Below are positions 14,625 through 21,959 of a DNA stretch of 45,347 nucleotides, one piece after another. The stretch is from Acidobacteriota bacterium. Lineage in GTDB: Bacteria > Acidobacteriota > Vicinamibacteria > Vicinamibacterales > 2-12-FULL-66-21. Numbering within the stretch: the first letter of the stretch is position 1; each line of letters starts with the position of its first letter. Made by a program: the position numbers and the translations under genes. The notes below the pieces were generated by a model, which was given only the letters and a program-made list of their open reading frames with translations, was not told where the DNA came from and searched no databases. Location: contig QHWR01000108.1 of assembly GCA_003223835.1 (NCBI GenBank), forward strand, positions 1 through 45,347, written 5' to 3'.

Positions 14625-16259
14625 ATGAAGCGACTACTCTTCTTCTGCGCGGGCGCGGCGGTCGCGCTGCTGTCCGGTCCTTCTCCGCGCGCGGCGTCCC
14701 CGCAGGCGGCCACGGCTCCCACGACGCCGAAGCTCGTCGTCGTTGTCGTCGTCGATCAGATGCGCGCCGATTACCTGACGCGCTACGGCGACCTGCTCGG
14801 GCACGGCCTCACGCGCCTCACGCGCGAGGGGGCCTGGTTCCGCAAGGCCGCGTATCCGTACTTGAACACCGTCACGTGCGCCGGCCACTCGACCATCGGC
14901 ACCGGCGAGCTGCCGTATCACCACGGAATGGTGCTGAATCAATGGTACGACCGCGCCGAGGGGCACTCGATCGCGTGCACGGAGGATGCGTCGGCGAAGA
15001 ACATCAGCGTCGGCGCGCCCGCGGCAGGGGGCGACAGCGCGAGCCGCATGCTGACGCCAACGCTCGCGGAAGTCATGCGCAAGTCCACGCACGGACGCGT
15101 CGTCACGATCTCGCTGAAAGCGCGGTCGGCGATCGGGCTCGCCGGACATGGAGGCGACGCCGTGGTGTGGCTCGGGCCGATGGGCGCGCTCACGACGTCG
15201 AGCGCGTACGCGTCCGCGATCCCGGAGTTCGCCGCCGCATTCGCGAACGCGCATCCGCCCTCGCAGGACGCGGGCAAGGTCTGGGATCGCTCTCTCCCGC
15301 CGGCGAAATACGAGTACGTTGACGATGGCGTCGGCGAGCGGCCGAGCGGCGGCTGGACGGCGCTCTTCCCCCACCCGCTCGGCGGCGACGGCGGCGCGCT
15401 GACGCCGGCGTTCTACGCGCACTGGGAACAGTCGCCGTTCTCGGATGAGTACCTCGAACAACTCGCCGAAGCTGCCGTCGACAACATGCATCTCGGAAGC
15501 GGCGACGCGCCCGATTTCCTCGGCATCAGCTTCTCCGCGCTCGACATCGTCGGCCACGCGTTCGGCCCGCGCAGCCACGAAGTGCAGGACGTGCTCGTCC
15601 GGCTCGACGTCACGATCGACAAGCTTCTGAAGCATCTCGATTCGCGGATCGGCGCGGGCAAGTATGTGCTCGCCCTCAGCGCCGACCACGGCGTCGCGGA
15701 CATTCCGGAGCAGATCCAGAACGCCGGGCGCCAGAGCGCCCAGGACATCGCGCAGGCGATCGACACGTCGCTGCAGCCGTTCTTCGGCGCCGGCCCGTAC
15801 CTCGCGGCCAGCGCGTACACCGACCTGTACTTCAAGCCGGGCGTCTACGATCGACTGAAGGCGGACGACAAGGCGATGAAGGCGGTCGCGAAGGCGCTCT
15901 CGGCGCTGCCCGGCATCGAGCGCGTGCTGCGCAGCGACGAGTTGACGTCGCCGAAGGCGCGCGAGTCGTCGGACAAGGCGGTGCGCGCCGCGGCCCTGAG
16001 CTATTACCCGGGACGCAGCGGCGATCTGATCATCATCCCGCGCGACAACTGGCTGCTCGGCGGCGGCGGCACGACGCACGGCACGCTGCACGACTACGAT
16101 CAGCGCGTCCCGATCATCTTCTTCGGCGCCTGCATCCGATCGGGCGCATACGACGACGCGGCGGCGCCGCCCGACATCGCGGCGACGCTGGCGTCCATCG
16201 TCCACGTCGCGCTGCCCGCGACGGACGGGCGGGTGCTGGCGGCTGCGGTCGCAAAGTAG
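14625..16259 (+). CDS. secreted alkaline phosphatase superfamily protein (PafA-like)
   Basis: A phosphomonoesterase-type enzyme of the alkaline phosphatase superfamily, exported (MKRLLFFCAGAAVALLSG signal peptide, residues 1-24). Metal ligands and nucleophile can be placed: VVVDQMRADYL (Asp), the nucleophile Thr in LNTVTCAGHSTIGTG, DIVGHAFGPRSHEVQD (Asp and His), SADHGV (Asp-His) and TTHGT (His). The Thr nucleophile and 544-residue length fit the calcium- or phosphate-independent PafA group better than classical PhoA. The ATG at 14625 gives a proper signal peptide; the track start is in the previous gene. 8 bp after the HD-GYP gene, so possibly co-transcribed. Substrate (phosphate monoester or diester) is not determinable here. 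Confidence 0.88.
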   Translation: MKRLLFFCAGAAVALLSGPSPRAASPQAATAPTTPKLVVVVVVDQMRADYLTRYGDLLGHGLTRLTREGAWFRKAAYPYLNTVTCAGHSTIGTGELPYHHGMVLNQWYDRAEGHSIACTEDASAKNISVGAPAAGGDSASRMLTPTLAEVMRKSTHGRVVTISLKARSAIGLAGHGGDAVVWLGPMGALTTSSAYASAIPEFAAAFANAHPPSQDAGKVWDRSLPPAKYEYVDDGVGERPSGGWTALFPHPLGGDGGALTPAFYAHWEQSPFSDEYLEQLAEAAVDNMHLGSGDAPDFLGISFSALDIVGHAFGPRSHEVQDVLVRLDVTIDKLLKHLDSRIGAGKYVLALSADHGVADIPEQIQNAGRQSAQDIAQAIDTSLQPFFGAGPYLAASAYTDLYFKPGVYDRLKADDKAMKAVAKALSALPGIERVLRSDELTSPKARESSDKAVRAAALSYYPGRSGDLIIIPRDNWLLGGGGTTHGTLHDYDQRVPIIFFGACIRSGAYDDAAAPPDIAATLASIVHVALPATDGRVLAAAVAK

Positions 16260-16338
16260 GTTCTAAGGTTCTAAGGTTCTAAGGTTCGCTGCCGCGAGCG
16301 CAAACGCGAACCTTTTAGAACCCTAGAAGCCTAGAACC
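16259..16338. repeat. GGTTCTAA octamer array with complementary right arm
   Basis: About 3.6 copies of GGTTCTAA (16259-16287) begin within the phosphatase stop codon; a degenerate complementary arm (AGAACC/TAGAACC units) occupies 16307-16338. The arms could form a long hairpin between phosphatase and the MGMT-like gene. Confidence 0.85.
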
Positions 16339-16346
16339 ATTGTTGT

Positions 16347-16697
16347 ATGGCGTCTTTCCGCGATCGTGTCCTGTCCGCCGTTCGCCGCGTCCCGGCGGGA
16401 CGCGTGGCGACGTACGGCGACATCGCGGCGGCGGCGGGACAGCCGCGCGCGGCACGGGCGGTCGGCAACATCATGCGCGACTGCCGGACGCCCGGCGTCC
16501 CCTGTCATCGCATCGTCGCGGCCGGGGGGCGGCTCGGCGGTTACGGCGGCAACGAGGGATTGAAGCGATCGCTCCTCCGGGCGGAGGGGATTCCGGTCGC
16601 CGGCCAGCGAATTCGTCGGTTTGGCGCGCTCCGCTATCTGCCGAAGGGATCGAAGGTTCGGACACGGGCAACGCGGCTGACCCATGACCGCGTCTAA
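16347..16697 (+). CDS. MGMT-family protein, single DNA-binding/alkyl-acceptor domain
   Basis: The 116 residues correspond to the C-terminal domain of O6-alkylguanine-DNA alkyltransferases: VPAGRVATYGDIAAAAGQPRAARAVGN (helix-turn-helix and arginine finger region), then the acceptor motif VPCHRIVAAGGRLGGYGG. The acceptor cysteine is present (PCHR), unlike true alkyltransferase-like proteins, which carry Trp there, so methyl transfer is possible. The N-terminal Ogt/Ada domain is absent, as in many short bacterial members. It overlaps the sigma factor gene by 14 bp, implying co-translation. Either direct repair or recognition of alkylated bases for other repair; I cannot choose. Confidence 0.85.
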   Translation: MASFRDRVLSAVRRVPAGRVATYGDIAAAAGQPRAARAVGNIMRDCRTPGVPCHRIVAAGGRLGGYGGNEGLKRSLLRAEGIPVAGQRIRRFGALRYLPKGSKVRTRATRLTHDRV

Positions 16698-17289
16698 GCT
16701 GACGGTGCGGCCCACGGCGCCCGCGGCGGCCGGGTCCGGGCGGATGGCGGAACTGGCCCTCGTCGAGCGGGTCCGCCGGGGCGAACTGGGCGCATTCGAG
16801 GAGCTGTACCGGACGCACGCCGGGCGGCTGTACAGCCTCGCGTGCCGCATGCTGGGCAATCCCGCGGATGCCGAGGATCTGCTGCAGGAGATTTTCCTGG
16901 CCGCGCACCGCAAGCTCGACGGGTTCCGCGGCGACGCGGCGCTCGGCACGTGGCTCTACCGGCTCGCGACGAACCAGATCCTCGACCATCTGCGCAGCCG
17001 TGCCGCACGCGCGGGGCAGTTGACGGACGCGCTCGACGACACGGGCACGATTGCCGACACGGCGAGCGGACGGCTGGGCGATCGCGCGGTAACGAAACTG
17101 GATCTCGAGCGCGCGCTGGCGCAGTTGCCCGAAGGGTGCCGCGCGGCGTTCCTGCTCCACGACGTCGAGGGGCTGGAGCACCAGGAAGTCGCGCACGTGC
17201 TCGGGATCGCGGAAGGAACGTCGAAGTCGCAGGTCCACAAGGCACGGCTTCGGCTGCGAGCGTTGTTGACGCGTGGATCTTCCGCCTGA
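16684..17289 (+). CDS. ECF-type RNA polymerase sigma factor
   Basis: A sigma-70 family protein of 201 residues with only regions 2 and 4. Region 2: FEELYRTHAGRLYSLACRML, GNPADAEDLLQEIFLAAHR and GTWLYRLATNQILDHLR (core binding and -10 recognition). Region 4: LAQLPEGCRAAFLLHDVEGL, HQEVAHVLGIAEGTSKSQVHKARLRL (helix-turn-helix for -35). An anti-sigma factor follows after a 95-bp gap filled by a palindromic repeat element; the stop codon TGA is the centre of that palindrome. Together with the anti-sigma and DUF4097 genes it forms a familiar cell-envelope stress type module, though the signal is unknown. Confidence 0.95.
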   Translation: MTASKLTVRPTAPAAAGSGRMAELALVERVRRGELGAFEELYRTHAGRLYSLACRMLGNPADAEDLLQEIFLAAHRKLDGFRGDAALGTWLYRLATNQILDHLRSRAARAGQLTDALDDTGTIADTASGRLGDRAVTKLDLERALAQLPEGCRAAFLLHDVEGLEHQEVAHVLGIAEGTSKSQVHKARLRLRALLTRGSSA

Positions 17290-17373
17290 AGGCGGAAGCC
17301 ACCTTCTTCTAAGTAGAGTTCGTGGCTTCTAAGTAGAGTTCGTGGCTTCGTGGCTTCCGCCTTCAGGCGGAAG
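17279..17373. repeat. 95-bp palindrome-bounded element with 24-bp terminal inverted repeats
   Basis: CTTCCGCCTGAAGGCGGAAG (17279-17298) is a perfect palindromic hairpin. Its inverted copy lies at 17354-17373. With the adjoining CCAC the ends are 24-bp perfect inverted repeats (17279-17302 and 17350-17373). Between them a 20-bp unit beginning TTCTAAGTAGAG is repeated twice in tandem (17307-17326, 17327-17346). The layout is like a REP doublet (BIME) or a small non-autonomous element. No transposase is nearby. Confidence 0.85.
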
Positions 17374-17384
17374 GACAAACGAAC

Positions 17385-18125
17385 ATGCCGTGCGCCCGTT
17401 ACATCACGTCGCTTCAGGAGCTGGCCGACGGCACGATCGGATCGATCCGTCGCGCCGAGGTCGAGCAGCACCTCGAGACGTGCGAGGACTGCCGCGCGGC
17501 GCTCGCCGATCTGGAGAAGATCCGCGACGCGGCCGCATCGCTCGACGAGCTGCAGCCTCCCGAACGCGTCTGGCTGCAGATCGCGGGGCGGCTGCGCCAG
17601 GAAGGACGGATTCAGGAGGCGGCGGCGCCCGCGCCGCCGCGACGGTATCTCCACGCGTTCGCGCTCGCCGCCGCGCTCGTGATCGCCATCGGCGGATCGC
17701 TGCTGTTCATCGCCTCGCGCAACCGGCAGGTCCCCGCGACGGCGCCGGCAACCGCGACGGCGACGCCGCCCACGGGCGTGCCGGACGCGGCGGAGGTGCA
17801 GGCCGCGGCCACCGCCGTCGAGGAAGCGCAGCAGAAGCTCGAGGCGGCGATCGGACGCCTGCAGCAGGTCGCCGACGCCAGCCTGCAGGCGATGGACCCG
17901 AAGACCGCCGCGACGCTGCAGAAGAACATCGGCATCATCGACCAGGCGATCGCCGAGGAGCGCGCCGCCGTCAAGGCGGAGCCGATGAACGTGCCGGCGC
18001 GCGAGAGCCTCTTCGAAGCGCTGAAACGGAAGGTCGTCCTGCTGCAGGACACGATCGCGCTCATGAACGAGATGCGCAAAGGCAACCCGTCGGGTGCGGC
18101 GGAGATTGTCGGCGGCAAGGGATAA
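17385..18125 (+). CDS. zinc-finger anti-sigma factor with one membrane segment
   Basis: The first 45 residues match the zf-HC2 anti-sigma zinc-binding domain, ending in the VEQHLETCEDCRAAL motif (His-x3-Cys-x2-Cys). One transmembrane segment, YLHAFALAAALVIAIGGSLLF, lies near residues 87-110, followed by an Ala/Thr-rich linker and a helical, coiled-coil-like periplasmic part (VEEAQQKLEAAIGRLQQVAD onward), 246 residues in all. The cytoplasmic zinc finger would hold the upstream ECF sigma factor inactive until a periplasmic signal triggers release. The family is clear; the signal is not. Confidence 0.9.
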   Translation: MPCARYITSLQELADGTIGSIRRAEVEQHLETCEDCRAALADLEKIRDAAASLDELQPPERVWLQIAGRLRQEGRIQEAAAPAPPRRYLHAFALAAALVIAIGGSLLFIASRNRQVPATAPATATATPPTGVPDAAEVQAAATAVEEAQQKLEAAIGRLQQVADASLQAMDPKTAATLQKNIGIIDQAIAEERAAVKAEPMNVPARESLFEALKRKVVLLQDTIALMNEMRKGNPSGAAEIVGGKG

Positions 18126-18130
18126 CAGAA

Positions 18131-18151
18131 GACGGAAGACGGAAGACGGAA
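18131..18151. repeat. GACGGAA heptamer array, 3 copies
   Basis: Three exact copies between the anti-sigma and DUF4097 genes, ending 15 bp before the downstream ATG in a purine-rich tract that also serves as its ribosome-binding region. Confidence 0.9.
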
Positions 18152-18166
18152 ACAAGAAAACAGAAA

Positions 18167-19189
18167 ATGCGCGGACTATTCCCGGTCGCTCTCGTCCTCG
18201 TTGCCGTCGCGGCGCCACAGGTGGTGGACGCGCAGGTCTACCCCGAACGGATCGCGGTCAAGATCAAGCGCGTCGAGGCGTACCAGCGGCGCGGCGAGCG
18301 TGCGGAACAGACGGAACGCAAGACGGTGCAGTTGAGCGGCATCACGTCGCTCGACGTCGGCAACATCTCCGGCGACATCACCGTCACGCGCGGCAGCGGA
18401 TCGGACGCCACGATCGAGGTGATCAAGACGGCGCGCGCCGGCTCCGACCAGGCGGCGCGCGAGATGCTGCAGTCCGTCGAGGTCGTCAGCAGCACGCGGA
18501 GCGGCCGCGGCGATATCCACGTGCAATACCCGAACGACAGCGTGTGGCGCCACCGGAACGTCAACGTCTCGGTGACGTTCAACGTGACGGCGCCGGCCGG
18601 CGTCCGGCTCAGCGCGAAATCCGTGTCGGGCAGCATCAAGGTGTCGGATATCAAAGGCGAGCTCTCGGTCGAGACCGTGAGCGGCAACGTGCGCGTCGCG
18701 TCCGCCGGCCGGCTGGCGACGGCGAAGTCCATCTCGGGGAACGTCGAGGTCGTCGACACGCAGGTGGACGGCGCGCTCGAAGCGTCGAGCGTGAGCGGCA
18801 ACGTCATCCTGCACCGGCTGAACGCGCGGCGCCTCGACCTCGGATCGGTCAGCGGCGACGTGCGGCTGCTCGACATCCAGAGCGACCGCGTGGACGCGCA
18901 GTCGATCAGCGGCACGATCGAGTTCAGCGGCGCGCTCGCGCGCAACGGCCGCTACGACCTGAAATCGCACAGCGGCGAGATCCGCGTGACGGTCGCCGCG
19001 GGCGGCGGCTTCGAGCTGAACGCGACGTCGTTCTCCGGCGAGGTCCGCTCCGAGCTGCCCATCACCACCCACGGCGTCGAAGGAGACCGCGGCCGGCGCC
19101 GCCGGACGCTCTCCGGCACCTACGGCGACGGCAGCGCCGTTCTCGATCTGACCACCTTCAGCGGCTCCATCGTCATCACAAAGAAATAG
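18167..19189 (+). CDS. exported DUF4097-type beta-repeat protein
   Basis: A signal peptide (MRGLFPVALVLVAVAAPQVVDA, residues 1-22) precedes a repetitive beta-helix-like domain. Repeats of the form SGxIxVxxxxGxLxxxTxSGxVxV are plain: SLDVGNISGDITVTRGSG, LSAKSVSGSIKVSDIKGEL, VETVSGNVRV, AKSISGNVEVVD, ASSVSGNVILHRL, LGSVSGDVRLLD, AQSISGTIEFSG, LKSHSGEIRVTV. This is the DUF4097 pattern, often encoded beside ECF sigma/anti-sigma pairs. 340 residues; the ATG at 18167 follows a purine tract. Periplasmic or surface location is likely. Its biochemical role is unknown. Confidence 0.88.
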   Translation: MRGLFPVALVLVAVAAPQVVDAQVYPERIAVKIKRVEAYQRRGERAEQTERKTVQLSGITSLDVGNISGDITVTRGSGSDATIEVIKTARAGSDQAAREMLQSVEVVSSTRSGRGDIHVQYPNDSVWRHRNVNVSVTFNVTAPAGVRLSAKSVSGSIKVSDIKGELSVETVSGNVRVASAGRLATAKSISGNVEVVDTQVDGALEASSVSGNVILHRLNARRLDLGSVSGDVRLLDIQSDRVDAQSISGTIEFSGALARNGRYDLKSHSGEIRVTVAAGGGFELNATSFSGEVRSELPITTHGVEGDRGRRRRTLSGTYGDGSAVLDLTTFSGSIVITKK

Positions 19190-19362
19190 TGCTGGGGGCT
19201 GGGTGATACGCGTGCTGGGGGCTGGGTGCTGGGAGGGGGTGCTGCGGTCGGAGGTGCGGCGTTCACGCGTGCGGCCCGGCACCCTCTCCGGGCACGCTCT
19301 CTTAGCACCGCCGGCAGCACCTTCTTCCCCGGCACCCTGTCCCTGCACCCAGCCCCCAGCAC
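19189..19362. repeat. GTGCTGGGGGCTGGGT repeats with a distant complementary arm
   Basis: The 16-mer GTGCTGGGGGCTGGGT occurs at 19189-19204 and again at 19212-19227; its exact complement is at 19347-19362. The 120 bp between the arms hold no recognisable gene. The whole 328-bp gap from 19190 to 19517 therefore contains this repeat structure, a candidate promoter near 19435 and nothing else I can support. Confidence 0.8.
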
Positions 19363-19434
19363 CAGCGATAGCTCATCATTGGCACCGAGCTTGCTTCGTG
19401 ATGAATAGGTCCCGCTCCGGGTGCGGCCGACCGA

Positions 19435-19440
19435 TATAAT
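19435..19440 (+). promoter_or_regulatory. candidate -10 box TATAAT
   Basis: A perfect TATAAT sits 77 bp before the ATG of the small secreted protein. No TTGACA-like -35 at the proper spacing. It would give a leader of about 70 nt. Confidence 0.4.
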
Positions 19441-19517
19441 GCGTGCATGAGATGGGCGCCGACGGGTCCCGGGACCCGGCCACGGCTCACCGTCACGAGT
19501 TCACGTTGGAGGCGAAG

Positions 19518-20114
19518 ATGAAGCAGTGGGTCATTGCGGGGATGCTCACCGGCTCGCTGGCGTTGGCGGGCGCGGCGAGCGCGCAGCAAAAGCAGCCGCC
19601 ACCGCCGCCCAAGAAGCCGGCGGCGACCGCGGAGCAGCCGGCCAACCCGCCGGCCACGAAACAGGCGACGAAAAAGCGCGCCCCCAGGGGGGACGCCGCG
19701 AACGCCCAAGGCACGCACCAGGCGCCGAAGCCGCAGCCGAACACCGCCGGCACCCCGAATGTTTCCGATACGGCGATGGCGCTCGGGACCGTACACATCC
19801 CGAAGGCCGTGAAGGCGGACGGCAAGCCGCTGGCGCCCGGCACCTACCAGGTCCGGTTGACGTCGGAGCAGGCCAAGCCGGACGCGGTCGGCACGACCGG
19901 CAAGCTCGAACGCTGGGTGGAGTTCGTGAAGGGGGGCAAAGTCGCCGGCCGCGAGGTCGCCACGATCGTGCCCCAGAGCGAGATCGGACTCGTGCAGAAG
20001 GACGCCCCGCCCCGCGCGAACGGATCAAAAGTGGAGATGCTGAAGGGCGGCGACTACCTGCGCGTGTGGATCAACAAGGGCGGCAATCACTACCTGGTGC
20101 ATTTGCCGGTGTAA
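19518..20114 (+). CDS. secreted proline-rich protein of unknown function
   Basis: 198 residues with signal peptide MKQWVIAGMLTGSLALAGAASA, then a low-complexity Gln/Pro/Lys/Ala region (PPPPPKKPAATAEQPANPP onward to about residue 85) and a C-terminal compact domain, ALGTVHIPKAVKADGKPLAPG through VWINKGGNHYLVHLPV. The motif KPLAPGTYQVRLT resembles carbohydrate- or ligand-binding beta-sandwich segments in other secreted acidobacterial proteins, but I do not recognise a named family. The ATG at 19518 has a good GGAGG ribosome-binding site at 7 bp; the track GTG start at 19443 has none. Periplasmic or exported. Confidence 0.75.
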   Translation: MKQWVIAGMLTGSLALAGAASAQQKQPPPPPKKPAATAEQPANPPATKQATKKRAPRGDAANAQGTHQAPKPQPNTAGTPNVSDTAMALGTVHIPKAVKADGKPLAPGTYQVRLTSEQAKPDAVGTTGKLERWVEFVKGGKVAGREVATIVPQSEIGLVQKDAPPRANGSKVEMLKGGDYLRVWINKGGNHYLVHLPV

Positions 20115-20181
20115 CGCGCGCGGCGCGCGTCAATGCCGAATGCAGAATGCCGAAAGCATTCTCATTCGGCATTTTGCTTTT
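20114..20181 (+). terminator. hairpin plus heptamer-built terminator after the secreted protein gene
   Basis: Right after the stop, ACGCGCG-CGG-CGCGCGT (20114-20130) forms a tight hairpin. Then AATGCCGAA (20146-20154) pairs with TTCGGCATT (20165-20173) around a 10-nt loop, followed by TTGCTTTT. The second looks like an intrinsic terminator assembled from GCCGAAT-type repeat units. Confidence 0.55.
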
Positions 20182-20229
20182 GTGGACGCTTTCGGCATTC
20201 GTCATTCAGCATTCGGCATTCGGCATTCG
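20132..20229. repeat. AATGCCG/ATTCGGC heptamer arms in a convergent gap
   Basis: Plus-strand GAATGCC-type units (20132-20155) face the complementary GCATTCG-type units (20190-20229) in the gap between the convergent secreted-protein and rng genes. The right arm ends at the rng stop codon. Same unit family as at 10531. Confidence 0.85.
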
Positions 20230-21843
20230 TCAAATCGCCATCACGTCGAACTGCTCGTGGTGCAGGTGGACGTCGGGGCGGATCGTGATCGGCTTGCGCA
20301 GCGTGTCCTGCAGCTCGCGCATCAGCGGGCTCTCCTCCTCTTTCAGCGCCCGCGCGATGTCGGGGTTGACCCGGAGCACGACCCCCTGCCCGTCCAGATC
20401 CTGACCGATCTTCTTCAGCTCCGACAGAATCTCGTAGCAGATCGTCGCGCTCGACTTGATCGAGCCGGACCCCGAGCAGTACGGGCACGGTTCGGTGAGC
20501 TGGCGCTCCAGGCTCTGCTTGACCCGCTTGCGCGTCACGATGACGAGGCCGAAGTCCGACACCTGCAGCGCCTTTGACGGCGAGCGATCCTTTCGCAGCT
20601 CCTTCTCGACTTCCTGGAACACGCGCTGGCGGTTCTTCTTCTCCTCCATGTCGATCAGGTCGAGGACGATGATCCCGCCGAGGTCGCGCAGCCGGAGCTG
20701 GCGGACGATCTCCTTCACCGCTTCCAGGTTGGTCTTGACGATCGTGTCCTCGAGCCGGCCGGTGCGCTTCCCGACGTAGCGTCCGGTGTTGACGTCGATC
20801 GCGACGAGCGCTTCCGTCTGGTTGATCACGAGGTAGCCGCCCGACTTCAGCCACACCTTGCTGCGGAGCGCCTTGTCGATCTCCGCCTGGACGCCGTACT
20901 CCTCGAAGATCGGAAACTCTTTCGTGTAGTGCTTCACCCGCGGCAGCAGGGTCGGCATGATCCGCTCGACGAGCGCGACGACGCAGCGGTTGTCGGGTTC
21001 GCTGTCGATCCGGATGGCGCTGTAATCCTCGGTGAGCAGATCGCGGAGCAGCTTGGTGACGAGGCTCTGCTCCTGGAACAGCAGCGCCGGCGGACGCCGC
21101 GTTTCCATCTTCTGGCGGATCTCGGTCCAGATCTGGTGGAAGTACGACAGGTCGTTGACGATGTCCGCCTCGGAGCGGCCCGCGGCGGCGGTCCGGATGA
21201 TCACGCCTCCCGTGAAGCCGTGCTCCTCGCGGAACTGCCGGACGATCCCGCGCAGCCGCGACCGCTCCTCGCGCGACTCGATCTTGCGCGAGACGCCGAC
21301 GTGGTCGACCGTCGGCATGAACACCAGGAACCGTCCGGGCATCGTCACGTGGGAGGTGACGCGGGCCCCTTTCGTGCCGAGCGGCTCCTTGACGACCTGG
21401 ACGAGGACCTCCTGGCCTTCCTTGAGCAGGTCCTCGATCTTGGGCTGGGGCTTGTCTCGATCCCGATCCCGTTCTCGATCCCGCGATCGCCTGTCCGGCC
21501 GCGCGGCGGACGGACCGGCGTCGCCCGCGGCCTCCGGAGCGCCGTTCTGCGCGCTCGCGGGACGCGCCTCCGCTTCGTCCTCGTCGCCAGACTCCAGGTT
21601 CTCGAACGCCTCGAGGGTGTTGACGACCTCAGAAACGTAGAGAAAGGCGTCGCGCTCGAGCCCGACGTCGACGAAGGAGGACTGCATGCCCGGCAGCACC
21701 TTCGAGACGCGGCCCTTGTAGATGTTGCCCACGACGCCGCGCTGCGCGGCGCGCTCGATGAAGACCTCGACGACCTGATCGTCCTCGAGGATCGCGACCC
21801 GCGTCTCGTGATCGCTCGAGGAGATGATCATCTCCTTGTTCAT
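20230..21843 (-). CDS. rng: ribonuclease G (Rne/Rng family)
   Basis: A single-strand endoribonuclease for 16S rRNA 5' maturation and mRNA decay. The 537 residues contain the S1 domain (GNIYKGRVSKVLPGMQSSFVDVG), the RNase core with GVSRKIESREERSRLR, and catalytic aspartates in LVAIDVNTGRY and IIVLDLIDMEEKKNRQR, then the zinc-link motif PCPYCSGSG. No C-terminal degradosome scaffold, so Rng rather than Rne. The S1 domain is interrupted (residues about 85-135) by an acidic then Arg/Asp-rich low-complexity insertion with RRSRDRERDRDRDK. Lies downstream of rodA, as E. coli rng (cafA) lies downstream of mreBCD. Confidence 0.95.
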   Translation of the reverse strand: MNKEMIISSSDHETRVAILEDDQVVEVFIERAAQRGVVGNIYKGRVSKVLPGMQSSFVDVGLERDAFLYVSEVVNTLEAFENLESGDEDEAEARPASAQNGAPEAAGDAGPSAARPDRRSRDRERDRDRDKPQPKIEDLLKEGQEVLVQVVKEPLGTKGARVTSHVTMPGRFLVFMPTVDHVGVSRKIESREERSRLRGIVRQFREEHGFTGGVIIRTAAAGRSEADIVNDLSYFHQIWTEIRQKMETRRPPALLFQEQSLVTKLLRDLLTEDYSAIRIDSEPDNRCVVALVERIMPTLLPRVKHYTKEFPIFEEYGVQAEIDKALRSKVWLKSGGYLVINQTEALVAIDVNTGRYVGKRTGRLEDTIVKTNLEAVKEIVRQLRLRDLGGIIVLDLIDMEEKKNRQRVFQEVEKELRKDRSPSKALQVSDFGLVIVTRKRVKQSLERQLTEPCPYCSGSGSIKSSATICYEILSELKKIGQDLDGQGVVLRVNPDIARALKEEESPLMRELQDTLRKPITIRPDVHLHHEQFDVMAI

Positions 21844-21959
21844 GAATGGAACTCCATCGGCTGGACGGATCCGTCCCTCGCGCGCGAAACCGCGTAGTCA
21901 GCGCGGCCGCGACCCACTCGACGAGGACGATGACCGCCAGTCCAGCCATTGATGAATGG

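Noticed and set aside
17279-17373. insertion sequence
   Set aside because: 95 bp with no transposase; at most a non-autonomous or REP-type element.
21844-21959. small ORF beginning MAGLAVIVLVEWVAAALT between rodA and rng
   Set aside because: Hydrophobic start only; it then continues out of frame through rng as shadow sequence and lacks a ribosome site.
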